DNA of 64,000 nt from Chionoecetes opilio (lineage: Eukaryota > Arthropoda > Malacostraca > Decapoda > Majidae): assembly GCA_016584305.1 (NCBI GenBank), contig JACEEZ010023427.1, forward strand, positions 296,497 through 360,496. The letters are read 5' to 3'. Below the pieces are notes generated by a model. It was not told the origin of the DNA. It made no database searches and worked only from the letters and a program-made list of their open reading frames with translations. Of this stretch, positions 22,389 to 33,890 are shown piece after piece. Numbering within the stretch: position 1 is the stretch's first letter; each line of letters begins with the position of its first letter. The position numbers were made by a program, and so were the translations under genes.

Positions 22389-24150
22389 ATTTTGACTTGC
22401 AATATCTGTGGTAAAAAAAAAAAATGACTATGTGTGGTCATTTTTGTGACCGGCAATTAACAAAAATATACAACAAAAAAAATAACAAACCAAAGAGGTA
22501 TCATATACACACAGCCCTTTAAAAACACAAATGAGTGCTTTTTTTGCCCATGTGTTTCCGTCAACTCTACAATCACAGCCCCATACTTAGAACAGTTGCA
22601 CACACGTTGACCTCGCCCCCACACCCCGGATTTTTCCCACTTGTCCCAAACTGCTCGCGTCATCCCCTTGTCTTGGTGAGATTAATCTTAGGTTTTGCTC
22701 GGGTTTGACTGGGTTTTGGGTTAGGTAGGTTGTAAGATAAAGGGAAAGGTTAGGCTAGATTTGGTTTGGTTGGTTTTTGGTTAGCTCAGGATTCAAAATT
22801 AAAACCTTTGAGGGCCAATTGTTATTTTTTGCTACCACTTGAGGACCAACAAAAAATACATACCACACTTACCATGTTACGTTATAAATTGTCCCGGGAA
22901 AAAGACGACAGACAAACAAAGACAACAAAAAAGACAAAAAACGGAAAAAAAGCAAAATGCCCCCAATCTTCGTCCCAGGGGCTGATATAATAATAATAAT
23001 AATATAATAATAATAAAAATTTTTTAATAAAAATAATAATAAAAAAATACTTTAATTAAAAAGCATAACGATAAAATTTAAAACGGATATACCTCACATT
23101 TCGCTAAAGATGCTCTGTTTTTGTATAAAAGAGGGGTTAAATAAAGCTCCATGTTTACAAATTTCCCTTTCTTCATTTTAAAGATACCCAATTCTGCTAT
23201 ATTTAAAAATCATAGTTAGGCATAACAGAATGATTAAAAAAACGAAGTAAACTCACCCATTCCCGTAAAGAAAACGGCGAGTCTGACGTGATGCGGGTAC
23301 GGGAAACCCATACTGTACAGCCGTTAAGCTACTTATCGTCCCGTCTGTTCGTGTTTGTTTTAAAAAAATACGTTTGGCTGCTCATGATTGCGTTCCGATA
23401 CCAGCAATGGCTCGGCTTGGTCCGTTAAACTGATTGAGATTTTTATTTTTCAAAACATCTTCCATTTTAAAAAGATGCAATTGCTATATTTCTAAAATAG
23501 CAAATGAAATTACGGTATTATTGCACTTCTATTTCCCCTGAAAAAAGCTGTTTTTTTAATTTTCTCTCAATTTTATAATATTCAGTATAAATTTAAAAAA
23601 AAAATTCGATTCTTAGAATCTCTATGGCCCCTTTTAAATTCTTCCTGGACCCCCGGTTGGGGGAAACCCCGCGCTAGGGCTATAGGGGGTAGTGGCTGGG
23701 TTGTGTGTATTTGGCGCGCGATAGATAAGTTTTTTGCGCCTTTACCTTTATGAAGTAGTATTGATAGTTTCATTTTTCCTTATATCATCTACTAAATCAA
23801 ACCCCACGTCAACCTAAAATAATCTACTTAAAATAACAAAAACCGTTTATGGCTAGCTAAAATGGAAAAATTTCGGTATTATATTTATCGCCATTGCATG
23901 GGAAATTGGGGAAATTGGGATTCAAATTAAGGATGAAAAGATCTGCACGATGATGTAATTTAAATTTGTTAGTTTTTGGTACCCAATACCGAAATTATAC
24001 CAATAATTGGGGTGAGTGGGGAAGAGGGTGCTGGCTTCTGCGTTTATTTTAATTTGGCGCGCGAAATTCTCGGCAACTCGGTCGATAAAAGACCGAGTGA
24101 GCGGTGTGTGATTTTTTTTGTTAAATCTAGACGATCATGACACCAGCCCA
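22389..24150. other. Unassigned DNA with TTAGG-like and AT-rich patches
   Basis: 22680-22790 is G/T-rich with scattered TTAGG/TTGGGTTAGG motifs. 22988-23060 is an ATA/AAT run. No gene recognised. It lies partly in the poor-quality block. Confidence 0.4.
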
Positions 24151-24159
24151 GCCCCAGAC

Positions 24160-24457
24160 CTCTTCTGTCTACAAAATGCCGAAAAAAGCTCAGTGTGACC
24201 AGCCTTTAGGCTGAACGAACACAGATGGTTATCTGCTCCCCAGAATGCTACCTGAGGATGTGCATCTAGTACCCATTGAAGTGTTACAGATGATCAAGTG
24301 TGGATGTGCATCCAGTACCCCGTGTTCCAGTGGCAGATGTAGTTGTGGGGTTGCTCAAATGTCGTGTTCGATGTTCTGCAACTGGCACGCGGGGCCAGAT
24401 TGTAACAATGTAAATACCAGAGTAGGGTCATCACAGGTTGACAATGAAGAAAACTGA
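24160..24457 (+). pseudogene. Cys-rich C-terminal piece of the PIN-like/CXC element family
   Basis: The open frame 24245-24457 encodes LPEDVHLVPIEVLQMIKCGC followed by a Cys-rich module of spacing C-x-C-x5-C-x4-C-x-C-x6-C-x3-C-x7-C (residues 19-53), ending in a TAG-free acidic tail and a stop. An upstream in-frame stop (after QPLG) separates KMPKKAQCD and TDGYLLP, which are also typical of the family. The module resembles CXC/tesmin-type zinc-binding Cys clusters. In complete members this module is the extreme C-terminus, and the PIN-like part seen at 36190-37310 precedes it. The rest is missing here. Confidence 0.65.
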
Positions 24458-25579
24458 AGTATTTCTCAGGACTTATCATCATCTTATGAGTGTTTGGTGT
24501 TTCTTTGACAAGTTGATGGTGTTCATTGTGTGAATGTGAATGTTTAATCAGCCGAGGGCTTTCTTAATGGAGTGTAAGCAGTTTGCAAAACGAAATTCGA
24601 GACCATTGTGTTATCTGTTTTTAAGTGCTGTTATTGCTCTACTGTGCTGCTGTTTTTTCGATCGTGCAAAATTGTCAGAAGCAAAACATGTTTTTTTTAC
24701 CCTCTGGTTGTGGAATATCACGTATATACACATATTAACAGTATGAATGTGATCACCTGAAATCATGTACTCATGTATTATGTAATTTCCTGCAGTAATG
24801 TGATGATATAAGATGCATAAATGACTTCCTTGACCCTGAAAACATGGGAATAGACACCAAGATTGTATCTCTAGCACCAATAATATAGAAGTCAAGCAAT
24901 ATTCTGTATATGCGATTTATGCGATTGGCGGCCATTTTGTTTTTGGCCCATAAAAAAATTCCTCAAGGGTGCCAAAGTGGCACCCGGCTGATTCTGGCTC
25001 AGGACATGCCAGACTACCACAATCAGCCATAACACTTTATACATACCACAAAACACGCTTCCCCCTCATATCCACTGGACTATACTGGACACACCGCGTT
25101 CCATGTCCAAGAAGTACATTTGATTCCCTTTCGGAGTGGAATCCTTAAGGTGTCTGTGACTGCATAGTATGATTTGACATGACCGCAGTAAGGCTAATAC
25201 CAAAGACCAATAAGGCTAATAGTATTTATCTTAGCTACGCTCTGGGTGGAGCGCAATGGATTCCCTCCAGTGATGGTAGTCAAATACCGTAGCGCGTATA
25301 CCAATCTGTAACAAAGGAGAAACTTTAGAGAAAATATATTTAGTTTATGAAATGTGTCTTGGCAATCATATAATATGTATCTTTAACTCGAGAAAATGTG
25401 ATCATTTATTGTGAGTCAGAAATGGAAATATATTAATGTACATACATACATACGTAAAAAGGATGTTAATTACAATTGTGTATCGTGTCGTTGTTAATAA
25501 TTTGTGTTAACTCAAGTGTTCCCTATGATGAATATTTTTAGAGCTAGAATCGTTTGATATATCAAGGGTGGGGAGCCTT
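24458..25579. other. Unassigned DNA
   Basis: No gene recognised. A 1.1-kb stretch with ordinary AT-rich composition, a hairpin at 24967-24985, a CATA repeat near 25438-25455 and, at 25378-25396, the TATCTTTAACTCGAG motif that also precedes the other R1 copies. Confidence 0.4.
24967..24985. other. Perfect hairpin GGGTGCCA-AAG-TGGCACCC
   Basis: 8-bp perfect stem around a 3-nt loop, about 510 bp downstream of the Cys-rich relic. It could be the 3' processing structure of the same element or chance. Confidence 0.4.
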
Positions 25580-26357
25580 ACCAGAGAGAGCTCGCACACG
25601 TACGTCTACTCTCTGACACGGAATCTGAGAGACTGAAGCGCCTTGGTTCGGTAACTTCGGTTACTGTCGGTAGAAAAGAAAAAAAACGTTAGCCGTGTAT
25701 GTATCAGTAAGAGGCTGCGGAAAATGGGGGAAGCAGTTTCCCTAATATCTCAAAAACCTGATTTTTTTGAGAAAACGTTAGAGAAAAAAAAAATCCGGAT
25801 TTCAACAGGCTTCCCTTTGGTATAAACAGATTAAAATTCCATGGATAAATATCCGCATTAAGTATGTTTTTAGGGCATATTTCCCGATAAAAATATTCCA
25901 GAAATCAAGGGAACGGTTTCATACATGTGTAAAACTCTTGCGAATAAGAAATGAGCGAGTTTCAAAGTAGCATACGATTCTTGTATATATGCTCTCCATC
26001 AAGACATAAACAAAAAGTTTGACGGATAAAAGATAGATGTATGGTGCATCAATACGCTGCTGTAAATTGAACATATCAAAGTTGCGCAAAATATAAAACA
26101 GTTATATCTCAAAATCTATATAAGCAAAAAAGAAACGGATAGATGCTTAGGATAGATCTCGTTGAGCTTAACAAAATGTATTCAAGCCATTTGGTCTAGG
26201 CCCCTAGGGTTAATAGTTTCATAGTAAAAAATAGGGAAACGTAATAAAAGTAGTATTTTGACCATTATAAGCAGCCTAAACATTGGTCGTTTTATTATCA
26301 TACAATGTAAAAATTATCTCAATACCAATTGTACATCTTGCGAAGAACAATAATAAA
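25580..26357 (+). mobile_element. Interspersed repeat R1, copy A
   Basis: Shares with copies B, C and D the series CTCTGACACGGAATCTGAGAG, TTAGCCGTG, TCAAGGGAACG, TAGATGTATGGTGCATCAATA and GGTAGATCTCGTTGAGCTTAA. No coding capacity. It lies 1042 bp upstream of copy B in the same orientation, measured at the TTAGCCGTG motif. Strand is arbitrary. Confidence 0.8.
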
Positions 26358-26639
26358 TGTTTATATAATTTTCTCACAGAAGCATAGTTAGTTTTGAAAA
26401 GGGCGTAAACTATATATTTACGGGGGTAATGAAGTTAACAAAGGCTCAAAGATTGCTTTTAGAACCAAATATCGGAAAACGAAGGCCAGATTCGTGATCA
26501 CCATCAGCAAAGGCCACTATGAACAAAGTTTAATGCAAATCCGGTATAAGAAAATGTTGCTGAAATTCTGAAGGCTATGGCCCAGGAATTAATTGTGAAA
26601 ATCACATTATAATTAATAAATGTATCTTAAACTCGAGAA

Positions 26640-27440
26640 AATTCTCTTACCAGAGAGAGATCGCACGCGTTCGTCTAGTCTCTGACACGGAATCTGAGAG
26701 ACTGAGCGCCTTTGTTCGGGGAAAAAACCGTTAGCCGTGGAATGTATCAGTACGAGGCTGCGGAAAATGGGGCGAAGCAATGTTTCCCTAATATCTCAAG
26801 AACCGGATTTTTTTTGAGAAAACGTTATAGATGGGAAAAAAAATCACTTCAACAGGCTGTGCTGTGCTGTAAGCAGGTTAAAATTCTGTTAATAAATTAC
26901 CGCATTAAGTGTATTTTTAGGGCAAATTTCCCCACCCCCCCAAAATAAATCCAGAAATCAAGGGAACTGAGTCATACACGCGTAAAACTCTTGCGAATAA
27001 GAAATGAGCCTGTTTCAAAGTAACATACGATTCATGTATATATGCTCTCCATCAAGACATAAACAAAAAGTTTGACGGATAAAAGATAGATGTATGGTGC
27101 ATCAATAAGCTGCTGGAAATTGAACATCACAAAGATGCGCAAAATATATAAAAAAAAGTTATATCTCAAAATCTGTATAAGCAAAAAAAAAACAAATAGA
27201 TACTTAGGGTAGATCTCGTTGAGCTTAACAAAAAGTATTCATGGCATATTTGGTCTAGGGTCTAGTTTCTAGATCTAGATCTAGATCTAGTTTCATAGTA
27301 AAAAATAGAGAAACGCAATATAGGTAGGTAGTGTTTCGACCATTATAAGCAGCCTAAAAATTGGTCGAGTTTTATTATCATGCAGACGTAAAAATGATCT
27401 CAATACCAATTGTACATCTTTCGAAGGACAATAATACATG
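26640..27440 (+). mobile_element. Interspersed repeat R1, copy B
   Basis: Same series as copy A. The flank (TATCTTAAACTCGAGAAAAT at about 26624) is also at 45700. It contains a private (CTAGAT)n run at 27263-27290. Copies A and B together look like a tandem duplication. Confidence 0.8.
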
Positions 27441-28805
27441 CTCACAATTAATTAGGTAAGAAAAAAAAGTTGAACATGAGGAAAAGTTCGCCAGAGAGAA
27501 AATATGTAAGGATGAAGGAAAACCGTGGAGTAAGGAAGAAAGTGTTTCTGTAGGAAAACGTGCAAATTATATTGATAACACAATGTGATAGTATATGGAA
27601 CGTTTTTTCTCTCTGAAGACTGCAAAATGAAAAAAAAAATGTATATATTGTGAAAATTTCATAGATGCTTTCAAAGATACAGAAAATTTTATGAAAAGAA
27701 CTGATTACTACTATAAATATAACAACATCTACATACTATTACTACTTCTACGTACTACATGTACAACAACAACAACTACTAACACTACGACTACTACTAC
27801 TATTTAAGAAAGGACAAAAAGGACAAATAATTAGGATTTGGAGCTGAATATTTATCAAAATAAAACAAAATGTATGATTTTTAGTTGCCACAATAAGGAG
27901 AGACCAAACGTCATTGGCAATATTGAGGTGGTGGTGTACACTCGTTGTACACTCTTACCGTTTGTAGTTATGTATGTTCATGGCGATGTGAACCCGCTCA
28001 GGATCATGTATCGTTGATGTTGAATAGTTCTGTACTCACTCTCTATATTACACGTATATAGGGTCCAAGTATACTCGTCACTCCCTTTTGGTGGTATATA
28101 TTCAAAATAGTACAATGGTATATGGAGCACTAGTACATGAAATGACTGCTGTTGATTAGGATTGACTCTTGACTGGCTTCCCAGAGGTCAGTTGGTCACG
28201 AACATAGCTTTGGTCAAGGGCGTGACTTTAGGAAAATGCGAGATACCTGACACCTGGTCAAGGGGGGCGTGACTTTAGGAAAATACGAGAGACACCTGAC
28301 GTACCTCTGGTTAAGGGGGGCGTGACTTTAAGAAAATACGAGAGACAGCTGACACCTGACATGCAGCTGGTTCGTCGGTGGAGTTCAAAAGAATTTAGGA
28401 AGAAGGTGCTAAGAGAGACAGAGAGTAATTGGAGAGAGTAATTGGAGACAGTACAGTGGACAAGGCAAGTATCTTGCTCATTTAATCCATGAGATGCTCG
28501 AAGATGCTAAAGATGTAGAGTTGAGGCTCAGTTTATTTTATGACAATTTTAATTAAATCTCTAGAACATTCGGAAATGCATTTTTTTTATATATATCACA
28601 AAAGACTGGCCAAGGGCAAACATTTTTTTTTAACAAAAAGCCCGTTTACTTGCCAGTCCGTATATAGAAAGTCAGTAAGAGTCAGTAAGAGTATAACAAA
28701 AGGGGGGTGGGCCAATTTAGTTTCGGAGGTCTCTTGTTACTCCTCTCTTAAAGAAATTTAAGTCGTTGGAAGGTGAAAAATAGAAGCAGGAAAACTAGGG
28801 GGCGG
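27441..28805. other. Unassigned DNA
   Basis: No gene recognised. It includes an irregular CTACTAC/ACAACA trinucleotide patch (27700-27805) and the tandem repeat described at 28212-28365. Confidence 0.45.
28212..28365. repeat. Three-copy tandem repeat
   Basis: Units starting GGTCAAGGG-GCGTGACTTT at 28212, 28256 and 28309 share GGCGTGACTTTAGGAAAATA and GACACCTGAC. Spacing is 44 then 53 bp. Confidence 0.8.
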
Positions 28806-28850
28806 GGGGGGGCACTCAGTAGAGCGCATACCTCCGCCCGAATATATAAA
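28806..28850 (+). mobile_element. Interspersed repeat R6, 5' fragment
   Basis: GGCACTCAGTAGAGCGCATA then CCTCCGCCCGAATATATAAA equals the R6 start. It is truncated by A-rich DNA and the (TA)n tract before the Helitron-like element. Confidence 0.65.
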
Positions 28851-28885
28851 AAAGGAAAAAAAAAAGGAAAAAAAAGAAGTAAAAA

Positions 28886-28888
<3 letters not shown>

Positions 28889-28968
<80 letters not shown>

Positions 28969-28972
28969 ATAA

Positions 28973-29013
<41 letters not shown>
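28889..29013. repeat. (TA)n microsatellite
   Basis: Three TA blocks separated by short AATAAT/A-run interruptions. Long Tyr/Ile frames over it are artefacts. Confidence 0.95.
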
Positions 29014-29019
<6 letters not shown>

Positions 29020-29816
29020 ATATAAGCGAAAGTGTGTCTGTGTGTGTGTGTGTCTGTGTGTGTGTGTGTGTGTGTGTGTCCGCGATAGGTGCCGCCCCCC
29101 TTGGCACAATCCCATCATATGGCACAGTTTTGGAACCAGCTCGACCAGGGGCACATTTTAAGTCCACTATGAGATGATCTGATTTTTTTTTTTTTTTTTT
29201 TTAGCAGCCTATTAGCGAGAATTGTGAAACAAAAAAGTGGGTTGCGAGAATTGAGGAAACCTTGATGTAGGGTGATGGGTAATGGGTGAGTGAATGTGTG
29301 GGGTGATGGGTAATGGGTGTGGGGTGATGGGTGAGTGAATGGGTCGGGGGTGATGGGTTGCGGGTGATCGGTGATGGGTGAGATAAGGGAATAGGTGGGG
29401 GTGATGGGTAATGGGTGAGTGAATGGGTGTGTGGTGATGGGTAATGGGTGAGTGAATGGGTGGGGGGTGATGGGTAATGGGTGAGTGAATGGGTGGGGGG
29501 TGATGGGTAATGGGTGAGTGAATGGGTTGGGGGTGATGTGAATGGGTTGGCACTACAAATGAATTGCGTTGATGATGTGTTGCGTGATGTGAATGCGTTG
29601 GTTGTTAATACATACATTTCTACATCCATGATTTCAGGAAAGCTAGAAGGGGCTATCTGGAGAGTCTATGTTTGGTGGGCCGAAGTCCCACCAAACACAG
29701 GTGGTGTTTGGTGATGGTGATTGGGTGATTGGGATATTGATTGGGCCTTCGGCCCACCAATAGCCCTCCGCAGGAGCTAGCCAAAAAGTCCGCCCGGAGG
29801 GCGGCTTTGCGGCTAG
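29009..29816 (+). mobile_element. Helitron-like non-autonomous element, copy H1
   Basis: The 5' part (TATAATAATATAAGCGAAAG, then a GT/CTGT run) and the whole 3' part match H2 at 49076-50120. The 3' terminus is a 6-bp hairpin CCGCCC-GGA-GGGCGG (about 29789-29803), then CTTTGCGG and CTAG, followed by T. That is the Helitron rule: hairpin, CTRR, T. The 5' end merges with the (TA)n tract. The interior carries a minisatellite and two further palindromic stretches around TTTGGTGGGCC and GGGCCTTCGGCCC. No Rep/helicase. Confidence 0.65.
29265..29545. repeat. GGGTGATGGGTAAT minisatellite inside H1
   Basis: Units of about 30-33 bp composed of GTGATGGGTAATGGGTGAG and TGAATGGGTG plus a G run, roughly eight or nine copies. 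The G-rich strand could form quadruplexes. The Pro/Thr/His frames opposite are artefacts. The same array occurs in H2 and H3. Confidence 0.9.
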
Positions 29817-29822
29817 TATATA

Positions 29823-30075
29823 TATATGCACTCAGTATGAGCGCACACCTCCGGCCGAATGTTTCATCAATTGGTTGCCATGGCAACACTTGTCAATAGA
29901 TTTCATCCAAAATTAAATCAGTCCTTCCTTATACCAAATAGACTTGGTATACCGAGTTTGGTCTAAATCTATTCTTAACTTTTCGAGAAATCCTGTACAC
30001 TAACAGACAGACAGACAGACAGACAGACAGATCGGGGTGAAAACATAACCTCTCCAACTTCGTTGGCGGAGGTAA
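29823..30075 (+). mobile_element. Interspersed repeat R6, complete copy
   Basis: Starts TGCACTCAGTATGAGCGCAC and ends TTCGTTGGCGGAGGTAAAT, with ACCTCCGGCC near the start and GGCGGAGGT at the end in inverse orientation. It contains (ACAG)n at 30002-30030. The start looks like a pol III A box, but no B box is visible, so SINE origin is unproven. Starts immediately after the CTAG end of H1. Confidence 0.7.
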
Positions 30076-30077
30076 AT

Positions 30078-31560
30078 ATCCAGAGTTTAGCAGTGGAAGG
30101 GATGAAAGAGTGAAAATACTGAATAAATCTTGCATGAGGAAGATTGCCAGAATAGGGATGATAAAGACAGTCTTGTGCAGCGAGGGCCGCGGGAGAGAGG
30201 GAGGCATGCAGTTAGCAAGTTCAGAAGAGCAGTGAGTTTGAAAATAGCTGCTGAAGATAGCAAGAGAATCAACATTGCAGCGATGTTTAAAAGATTAAAG
30301 ATAGTCAGTTGGAGGAGGTGAGTTGATAAGAAGAAAAACTTTTGACTCAACCCTGTTTAGGAGAGCTGTATGAGTGGATCCCCCACAAACATGAGAGGCA
30401 TATTCCATGGGCGGATAAGGCCTCTGTACAGAGCAAGAAACTGGGAGGGATTAAAAAAAAAGGGTACAGACGCCACAGGACACCAAACTCCTTAGAAGCT
30501 GTTTTAGCAAGAGATGAGATGTGAGATTTCCAGTTGAAGTTTTTGATAATGGATAGTCCAAGAATGTTCACTGTAGCAGAAGGATACAGTTGATTGTCCT
30601 TGAAGAGGGGATAGTTGTCTGGAAAGTTTTGTCGAGTAGATAGGTGAAAAAAAAGTGGGGTTTTTGAAGCATTTAACAAAACAAGACTTGCTTTACCCCA
30701 ATCAGAAATTATAGATAGAACAGAGGGTAAGCGCTCTGAGGCATATCTCCATGAATCACTTACTTCCTGCTGTGTTGGACGTACGTTTAATGAACCACGT
30801 ATAAAAACGCAGGGCAGAATCATCAGCGTCGGAGTGGATTGGACATTAAGTTAAACTTAGAAGATCATTAATGAATAATATAAATAGAGTGGTTGATAGG
30901 AGAGAACCCTGAGGAACACCAATATTGATACACTTAGGAGAAAAACAACATGAACGTATGTATGTCTACAGTAGCTACAATATGAAGGTTTGAGAAGAAA
31001 GTTAAGATGAAAGTGCAGAGAGAAGGATAGACCCCGAATGTTGGTAGTGTGGAAATTTAAAAGATTGTGCCACTATATCAAAAGTTTTTGATATGTTAAG
31101 GGCAACAATATAAGTTTCACCGAAACCCGTAATGGAGGATGAGCAAGATTCAGTTAGGAAAGCTAGAAGATCGCCAGTAGATCGCTCTATAGGGCCTATA
31201 CGATCATATAGTAGATTGTGAGCAGATAGATGCTTACGAATCTTCATATTAAAAAGAGATTCAAAAGCTTTAGAAAAGCAGGAAGTCGTAGTTATAGGAC
31301 GGTAGTTTGAAGGATTAGAACAGCTATCCTTCTTAGGAACAGGTTGAATGTGAGCAAGTTTATAGGAAGTAGGAAAGGTGAAAGTAGATAAACAAAGACA
31401 GATAAGTTTGACCAGGCAGGGTGCAAGCACAGAAGCACATATTTTGAGAAGATTAGGAAGGACTCCGTCCGGACCGTAAACCTTCCGAGTATCTAGGCCA
31501 GAAAGGGCAAAGAAAACATCATTACGGAGGATCTTGATAACTTGATCTTGGCAGTGTAAG
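30078..31560 (-). pseudogene. Jockey-like LINE reverse transcriptase relic
   Basis: The minus strand reads in order: ALSGLDTRKVYGPDGV (about 31440-31500), KLAHIQPVPKKD and NPSNYRPI (about 31300-31350), KAFESLFNMKIRKHLS, RSTGDLLAFLTES (about 31140-31180) and NIGVPQGSLLS (about 30905-30940). The catalytic box is mutated (ADDS with Ser-Asp in place of Tyr-Ala), followed by RPTQQEVSDS, LGLSIIKNFNWKSHIS and a C-terminal CTRLSLSS (about 30170). Frameshifts and a missing Arg-rich palm segment make it dead. This motif series is common in arthropod genomes. The 3' end stops where R6 begins. Confidence 0.8.
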
Positions 31561-32066
31561 AGATGGCTACGAATTATGTGTTGGTCCCCATGGCTCCGTT
31601 ACCAGAAAGGCAGAAACATTAACAGTTCTCTGCTTCTGAATTTTGCGAGGTTCAGAAGGTTAAGAATTGCATATTCTTGCATGATATCAGAGACCAGAGC
31701 TGCACCGCTGAACATGGTATAGTAATGCCGGAGGGGTAGCTAAGGCGATCGACCACATCATCGTTAGTATTCGTTGGAGGATCCTCCAGGACTGCGGGGT
31801 TTACCGGAGTGTTGGGTTCTTTGTAACTAATCACATACTTGTTGTTGCTACACTTAAGCTTCATGTCAAGTCCAGAAGAATCTCAAGAGGGAATGTGCTC
31901 CCGGGGTAGCGGGTTGTAACATACCACAGGCTCAATGGCTAATACGACGGAGATGAACACCGAGGCCACGCGCAGCATAGAGTCTGGTCCAATCTTTAAC
32001 TATATACCACCATCACTACCTTAACAGACATAATTATTTCAATGCACCTTTCTCTTTAACCCTAAT

Positions 32067-32099
<33 letters not shown>

Positions 32100-32100
32100 C
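31561..32100. other. Unassigned DNA
   Basis: A 70-codon minus-strand frame at 31652-31864 is open and Pro/Asn-rich with no recognised motif. It could be the upstream part of the LINE relic, but I cannot show it. (CA)n at 32069-32097 ends the stretch. Confidence 0.4.
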
Positions 32101-32103
32101 GGG

Positions 32104-32395
32104 TACTCTGTGGTGTAGAGGAAGCGCGCTCGGTTCACAACCGAGAAGTCCCGGGTTCGATCCCCGGGCGGAGCGGAAACAGATGGGTTGTTTCCTTAAA
32201 ACCCGAGCCCCTGTCCACCCAGCAGTGAATGGGTACCGGGTGTTAGCCGGGGTTTGTGACCTGCTCTCCGGGGTGCTGGCTTCGGCCAGCACTAAGGATG
32301 AATGATAAAAATGTTGATATGGAGACGGGGCCACACGAGCATTGCTCTGGCCCTGTAAAATACATCTACGTAGATGAATACACACACACACACAC
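32104..32395 (+). mobile_element. tRNA-Val(CAC)-derived SINE, family 3
   Basis: The head folds as a tRNA: anticodon arm CTCGG-TTCACAA-CCGAG places CAC (valine) in the loop, and the T arm CCCGG-GTTCGAT-CCCGGG is intact. The A box (TGGTGTAGAGGAAGC) and B box (GGGTTCGATCC) are both present. The acceptor stem is only partly paired and a roughly 200-bp body follows, so this is a SINE and not a tRNA gene. It ends in GTAGATGAATACACAC with a (CA)n tail at 32380-32397. Confidence 0.8.
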
Positions 32396-33026
32396 AAAAA
32401 AAAAGGCGTACACACACACACACACGTACACGTACACATACATGGCGTGCGCCTTTGACGGGCTTGCTAATATAAACTTAATTATCAGATGCTAGTCATT
32501 AAGGAATGGTGAAGCGTCTGACCCTCTTTGTTGTCTGACCCGAGGTGAGAGAGGGAGGGAGGGTTTCAGGGTAGGGGCAGGAGGCAGAGGCAGTGATGGA
32601 AGGGGAGGGATAAGATGGAAGAAAGGAGAGATAACCAAGACAAGAGTTAGGGTGAGGTTGGAGGAGGAGGGTTATTTCACTGAGGTAAATTGCACTGTTT
32701 ATGTTGAAGTGCGTGCGTGTGTTTGGGCGTGGCTGAATGTATAAAGTGTGTGGTGCGAGAAGGGGAAGGGAAGGAAAGCGGAAAGAGGAATGGTCAGGTA
32801 GAGATAGCGATGTGATGTGTGAGGATTAGGAAATAAGATTGATCGAATTTGTATTATAAGTTAGTTATAAGTTATAAGTGATGTGTTGGTTAGGTTGGTA
32901 TATCAACGGGTTGATCAGATAGAAGAAAGATCAAGATATGTGATTTTACTGATATTGGAGGAAGAGGAGGAGAAAGAGGAATATATAGGAAGAACAGATA
33001 TCCAATATAACGGATTCTACAATCTT
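32396..33026. other. Unassigned G-rich/purine-biased spacer
   Basis: Contains CA runs (32411-32445) and GGGAGGGAGGG/GGAGGAGG patches. No gene recognised. Confidence 0.4.
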
Positions 33027-33454
33027 TTAAAGTAGTCGTCCAGACCCTTTTTTTTTTTGCCTAATTATGTTGACTGTACATTCAAAACACCTAATCCACC
33101 AAAAATAATTGATTTCCAGGCCTTATTTCCGTAAAAACACGACTTTTGTAAAAAGCGCGCGAAAAAAAAAATCTTCCCTCCAACAGGGCTACGACTGTTA
33201 TTGATGACGTCAGAACGGGGACGCCCGCAGACACTCTGTCTGACACCTGTCGGCAAATGTTATGATGACGATTGTACTTCGGTGTCAGACATGAATCTGT
33301 CGCTGTGACTGACACTCTTCCCACACACACGCCTGCACACACGCCTGCGCACCAACACCCTTCCTGCACACACACACACAAAAACACACACAACACCACA
33401 CGTGTGTGGAGGGCGTGTGTGCAGGCGCGGGGTGTAAGAAGGGTGTCGGTGTGC

Positions 33455-33722
33455 AGACGTGTGTGCAGGCGTGTGTGTGGGAAGGGTGTCGGTGTGCAGG
33501 CGTGTGTGTGGGAAGGAAGCGTGTGTGTGGGAAGGAGGCGTGTGTGCAGGCGTGTGTGTGTGCAGACGTCTGTGTGGGAAGGGTGTCGGTGTGCAGGCGT
33601 GTGTGTGGGAAGGAAGCGTGTCTGCAGGCGTGTGTGTGGGAAGGAGGCGTGTGTGCAGGCGTTTTGTGTGGGAAGGAGGCGTGTATGCAAGCGTGTGTGT
33701 GGGAAGGAGGCGTGTGTGCAGG
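33455..33722. repeat. 31-bp G/T-rich minisatellite, block 1
   Basis: Variable units built from GGCGTGTGTGTGGGAAG and GGTGTCGGTGTGCA. Some lack the GGTGTCGG part. On the opposite strand it translates to His/Thr/Pro repeats, which are artefacts. Confidence 0.85.
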
Positions 33723-33890
33723 TGTGGGTAAAACTTTGGAAGAAGTCCTTCACCCCTATCTTTTTTTTCTTCCCCCTATAGCCAACAAGCCTGGGGAACT
33801 GGCGGGAATACGGGGTTTTTGGGTGGGGGAAGCAAATATAAGTGATTTATGGCTCCCCCAAAAATCATCAAAGTCACTATATGTAAAAAT

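Larger units (their letters stand above)
18986..24000. other. Degenerate or low-quality sequence block
   Basis: From the G17 run at about 18991 onward the sequence shows unusual homopolymers and base-copying changes. Example: the R6 repeat at 19222-19465 differs from the clean copy at 29823-30075 mainly by bases turned into a neighbour's identity and by stretched runs. AT-only low-complexity stretches occur at 19045-19200, 20900-21000, 21146-21250 and 22988-23060. Either poor consensus or extreme decay. Confidence 0.55.

Noticed and set aside
29201..29629. Pro/Thr/His-rich frames of 113-142 codons
   Set aside because: Produced by the GGGTGATGGGTAAT minisatellite inside the Helitron-like element.
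29823..30075. R6 as a confirmed SINE
   Set aside because: Only an A-box-like start is visible and no B box could be placed, so it is listed simply as an interspersed repeat.
32104..32180. Functional tRNA-Val gene
   Set aside because: The acceptor stem is only partly paired and a SINE body with a (CA)n tail follows directly.
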